Source of the DNA: Lanius collurio
Lineage: Eukaryota; Chordata; Aves; Passeriformes; Laniidae
DNA: 64,000 nt
Direction of reading: 5' to 3'
NCBI GenBank assembly: GCA_020086605.1
Contig: JACBWW010000016.1
Span: forward strand, 5,943,682 to 6,007,681
Shown here: in pieces, positions 61,561 through 64,000 of the stretch
Layout of the letters: the number at the start of each line of letters is the position of its first letter
How positions within the stretch are numbered: position 1 is the stretch's first letter
The notes under the pieces: model-generated
Databases searched by the model: none
The model's input: the letters and a program-made list of their open reading frames with translations, nothing else
Told to the model about the DNA's origin: nothing
Translations under genes and position numbers: made by a program

Positions 61561-62124
61561 TGTGCTGGGCTGACCTTGTGTGGACGCCAGGCCCTCACCA
61601 AGCTGCTCTGTCACTTCGCCTTCTCAGCTGGACAGAGGAGAGAAAATTAGATGGGAGAAAAGTCATAGGTTGAGACAAGGCAGCTTATTATGTGCCCACA
61701 AGCAAAGGAAAATAAAAGCCCAAAGATTTAATTTTCTGCTTCTCATTAGCAGGTGAAGTCTGGACACTTCCCAGGGAGCAGGACTTCAGCTCTCATAGCA
61801 GTGGCTCCAGAAGGGAAATGTTGTAGACAAAGAATGCCCCACTTCTGACTCCTTTTAGCTTTTACATCTGGGCAGACGATATATGGCCTGGAAAATCCTC
61901 CTGGTCCACTGTCCTCTCTGTGTCCCCTCCCATGGTCTTGCCAACTCCCAGCCTGCTGCAATGGGCTGGAATGTTGAGAGGCAGCCCTAATGCTCTGCCA
62001 GCCCTGCTCAGCAGCAGCCAAAACACTGGGGTGTTACCAACACCTTTCCAGCTCCTGATGCACAGCACAGCACTGTGAGGGCTGCTTGGGGAAAATGAAC
62101 TCCAGCTGAGCCAGACCCAATACA
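61561..62124 (-). mobile_element. Solo LTR of an avian endogenous retrovirus, minus orientation
   Basis: Read on the minus strand the segment starts TGTATTGGGTCTGGCTGAG at 62124 and ends GGTCAGCCCAGCACA at 61561, so it has the TG...CA ends of an LTR, 564 bp long. It has a TATA-like TGTAAAAGC near 61860, a poly-A-like ATTAAA at 61727-61732 and a U5 with TTTTCTCTCCTCTGTCC near 61640. It matches from memory a common avian LTR. There is no primer site beyond its 3' end and no purine tract before its 5' end, so it is most likely solo. A target-site duplication could not be seen at the assumed ends. It has lost many CpGs relative to what I recall of the family, which suggests age. The 91- and 87-codon frames inside it are not genes. 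Confidence 0.75.
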
Positions 62125-62312
62125 AATCTTCATTTGGGGTTCACAGCATAGAAAGAAGATTAAGACCACTAAGAGAGGGAAAGATGAATTGCTCTAAATG
62201 ATTGACACAGGCTTTATTCTGCTATGGTTTGAGTGGAAGATGCTGGATCAGAATAGTGGTGTGTCAGGTGTGTGGCCTGTAGTACTGTGCAGCCATCCCT
62301 ACCTTTGTCAAA

Positions 62313-62357
62313 TGCAGAAACAAACAAACAAAACCAAACACAAAACAAAAAAACCCA
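62313..62357. repeat. AAAC-type simple repeat
   Basis: The tract consists of AAAC units (CAAACAAACAAAACC) followed by degenerate A/C-rich sequence. It is simple sequence of unknown source. Confidence 0.7.
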
Positions 62358-62359
62358 AC

Positions 62360-63760
62360 TCATACCCCACAGTTCTCACAGGTCATATTAGCAATGAGGC
62401 ATGAGGTGTGCAAAGCTTGGGTAGAAGACATCAGAAAACTGACCAGCAAGGAAGGTGATTATTACATACCTAAACAAGGAACACAAGAAACAAAATGTGT
62501 TACATGCACAGTATCTGGTGAACAAGAAAGGTGGAGGAACTTTATGGAACTGATTGCCAGGGAAAAAAGCAAATGCTAAAGTGTTCTATGGGAAATTAAA
62601 GCTACACCCTGTGGTGAGAGAGACATGCAGTCCAAGACAAATACCTGTATGTTTTCTGTATGATCTCTTTTGATCTCATTTGAGTTGTCAAATATTACAA
62701 CTGACTCTGTATGCATTGTCTTTATATCCTGTAGGATGCAAGTTAAGATTCTGCATGCTGTTTGTCAAATTTTAAGATGTAAAGCAATGCTGTTGGAGGC
62801 TTAGCATCTTTGTTTAACTACAGCTGTGTTACAGTATGTGTTTGAGAGTCTGATTGAATATTAAAAGGCTACAGGCAAAGCAGATCTCCACTAATGTGCC
62901 CTTTGATTAGTGGGGAAATGGAAAATAAAAATTTTGGATCTGTGGTGGTTTCACACTTATCATCAGAGACCATTAAAGGGAGATGGTCTCCTTGCTCCAC
63001 ACAGGTACTAACATCAGGTTTTGTGAACCATGCAAGCCATATCTGAGGACCTTGAATTTAACTGATTACTTTGAAAGAAAACCAAAATTTTTGAGTTTAG
63101 AGGAGTCTCTTTTATCATTTGGAAAGGATCTTAGAACTACTGCTGTTCTTGGCTGGAAGGAGGTATTTCTGTGTGTATATGTATCAGCCAGTGTTCAAAT
63201 CTCAGTGTTAGTATAAACAGAATTATAATTTTGATACTTTCTTGTGATGTTTTAGTTATGTGTTCCACTTTATTAGAAATTTGCTTTAGCTACTAGCAAT
63301 TCAAAATTATATATTTTAATTCATCAGGTGGTTGCTTCAAATAAATCTGTAACGCTGATGACATAGGAACACAAATGTCATTTAATATCTATGATATTAG
63401 GGCATGGATGCCTTATAAAAAGTATCTATAGGATAGAAATATATAATGCTGTAGTTGTTATAAGCAGTTTAATCATATCTGACCATGAAGCAAAATGTGA
63501 GCACATGTGGCTTGTCAGCTGGTACCAAATAGTGTAGTTCTGTGAATTGGTAGAGTTGTGCTCACTTGACCAGGAGAATTTAACAGTAAATCTGTGAAAG
63601 CTGATGTGGTTTTTGATCCATATTGGTCAATCTATTAAAAATAGGTATTTTTAAAATTTTTTAATGGAGGAGTTGTTGCCCTGTGACACAGATTACAGCA
63701 ACGACCAAAAGTGTTTGTAAGTGAGGTGGTTGCAGCTGTTACATACACAATGGTGCTTAA
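62360..63760. other. Anonymous DNA, likely intron or intergenic
   Basis: This is AT-rich unique sequence between the LTR and the exon candidate at the window edge. Plus-strand frames at 62394-62579 and 62983-63216 have no splice signals or recognised domains. Confidence 0.5.
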
Positions 63761-63768
63761 AAGCTCAC

Positions 63769-64000
63769 CGTTGCTTTCATAACAAATTCTGTGATCAGGT
63801 GTGCAGCTGGACCAACATCCATGAGTAAAAGCACTGCCAGGCAGAGCCATGTGATGACTGCAGACCAGGAGAGAGGTGCAAGCTCCATGCCTGAGGAGAT
63901 GAGCACTTGGCACTGGCCAGGGCCGTGTTTGCGCAGCCACAAACTGATGGTTTTCAGGAATTCAGGTAAGGCCCCTGGCTGTTTGCTTTGGATAATCTTT
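63769..64000 (-). CDS. Candidate exon running off the window edge, product unknown
   Basis: On the minus strand 77 codons are open without interruption from the window edge to a good donor, GCAACG|GTGAGC, after base 63769 (phase 0). The peptide has a natural composition, with a stretch PEFLKTISLWLRKHGPG and a long hydrophobic segment (about residues 45-60 of the visible part, including WLCLAVLLLMD). It may be helical or membrane-associated. I do not recognise it. The acceptor would lie beyond the window or at a poor CAG near 63979. This is the longest splice-consistent open stretch on the minus strand, but without a start and homology it stays a candidate. Confidence 0.35.

Noticed and set aside
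61746..62125. 91- and 87-codon minus-strand frames as genes
   Set aside because: They lie wholly within the minus-strand LTR and have no recognisable product.

Overview
The window looks like non-coding DNA from a bird, most likely a songbird. It is AT-rich and has very few interspersed repeats: no Alu, L1 or other poly-A SINE copies and no CpG island. The repeats I recognise are of avian type: a truncated CR1 3' end in reverse orientation (24545-24685), a solo LTR (23893-24398) and a second, well-preserved ERV LTR on the minus strand (61561-62124). The species and family assignments come from memory of avian repeats, not from a search.

No complete protein-coding gene, tRNA, rRNA or CRISPR array can be supported. 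The stretch reads as one or more very large introns and/or a gene desert. A few short segments have the properties of isolated exons or of decayed coding sequence. These are a 91-nt segment with good splice sites on the plus strand (49895-49985) and several open, protein-like stretches on the minus strand (10344-10566, 32830-32986, 57342-57885, 58684-58934, 63769-64000). The minus-strand set is denser towards the right end. The segment at 63769-64000 stays open for 77 codons up to the window edge and ends in a good donor site. None could be assigned to a known gene, and all need homology or transcript evidence.

Layout. 1-20 kb is AT-rich anonymous DNA with one CpG-bearing, enhancer-like block near 1 kb and small microsatellites. 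20.7-21.1 kb is a conserved-element candidate. 22.3-24.7 kb is a repeat-rich block: ERV-derived sequence with a tRNA-Pro-like primer-binding site, then a solo LTR, then a CR1 tail. 24.7-40 kb is anonymous, with an exact 26-bp direct repeat 2.15 kb apart (25364 and 27515) and enhancer-like blocks at 26.9-27.2 and 29.6-29.8 kb. 40.0-41.4 kb is a GC-rich block built around a minisatellite of 28 units of exactly 31 bp. 41.4-57 kb is anonymous, apart from the plus-strand exon candidate and possible conserved elements. 57-64 kb holds the minus-strand coding-like stretches and the second LTR.

The most striking structure is the minisatellite at 40344-41211. It has no length change in 28 copies, a possible two-tetrad G-quadruplex motif in every unit, and open reading frames on both strands that arise because the unit has no stop codon and its length is not a multiple of three.
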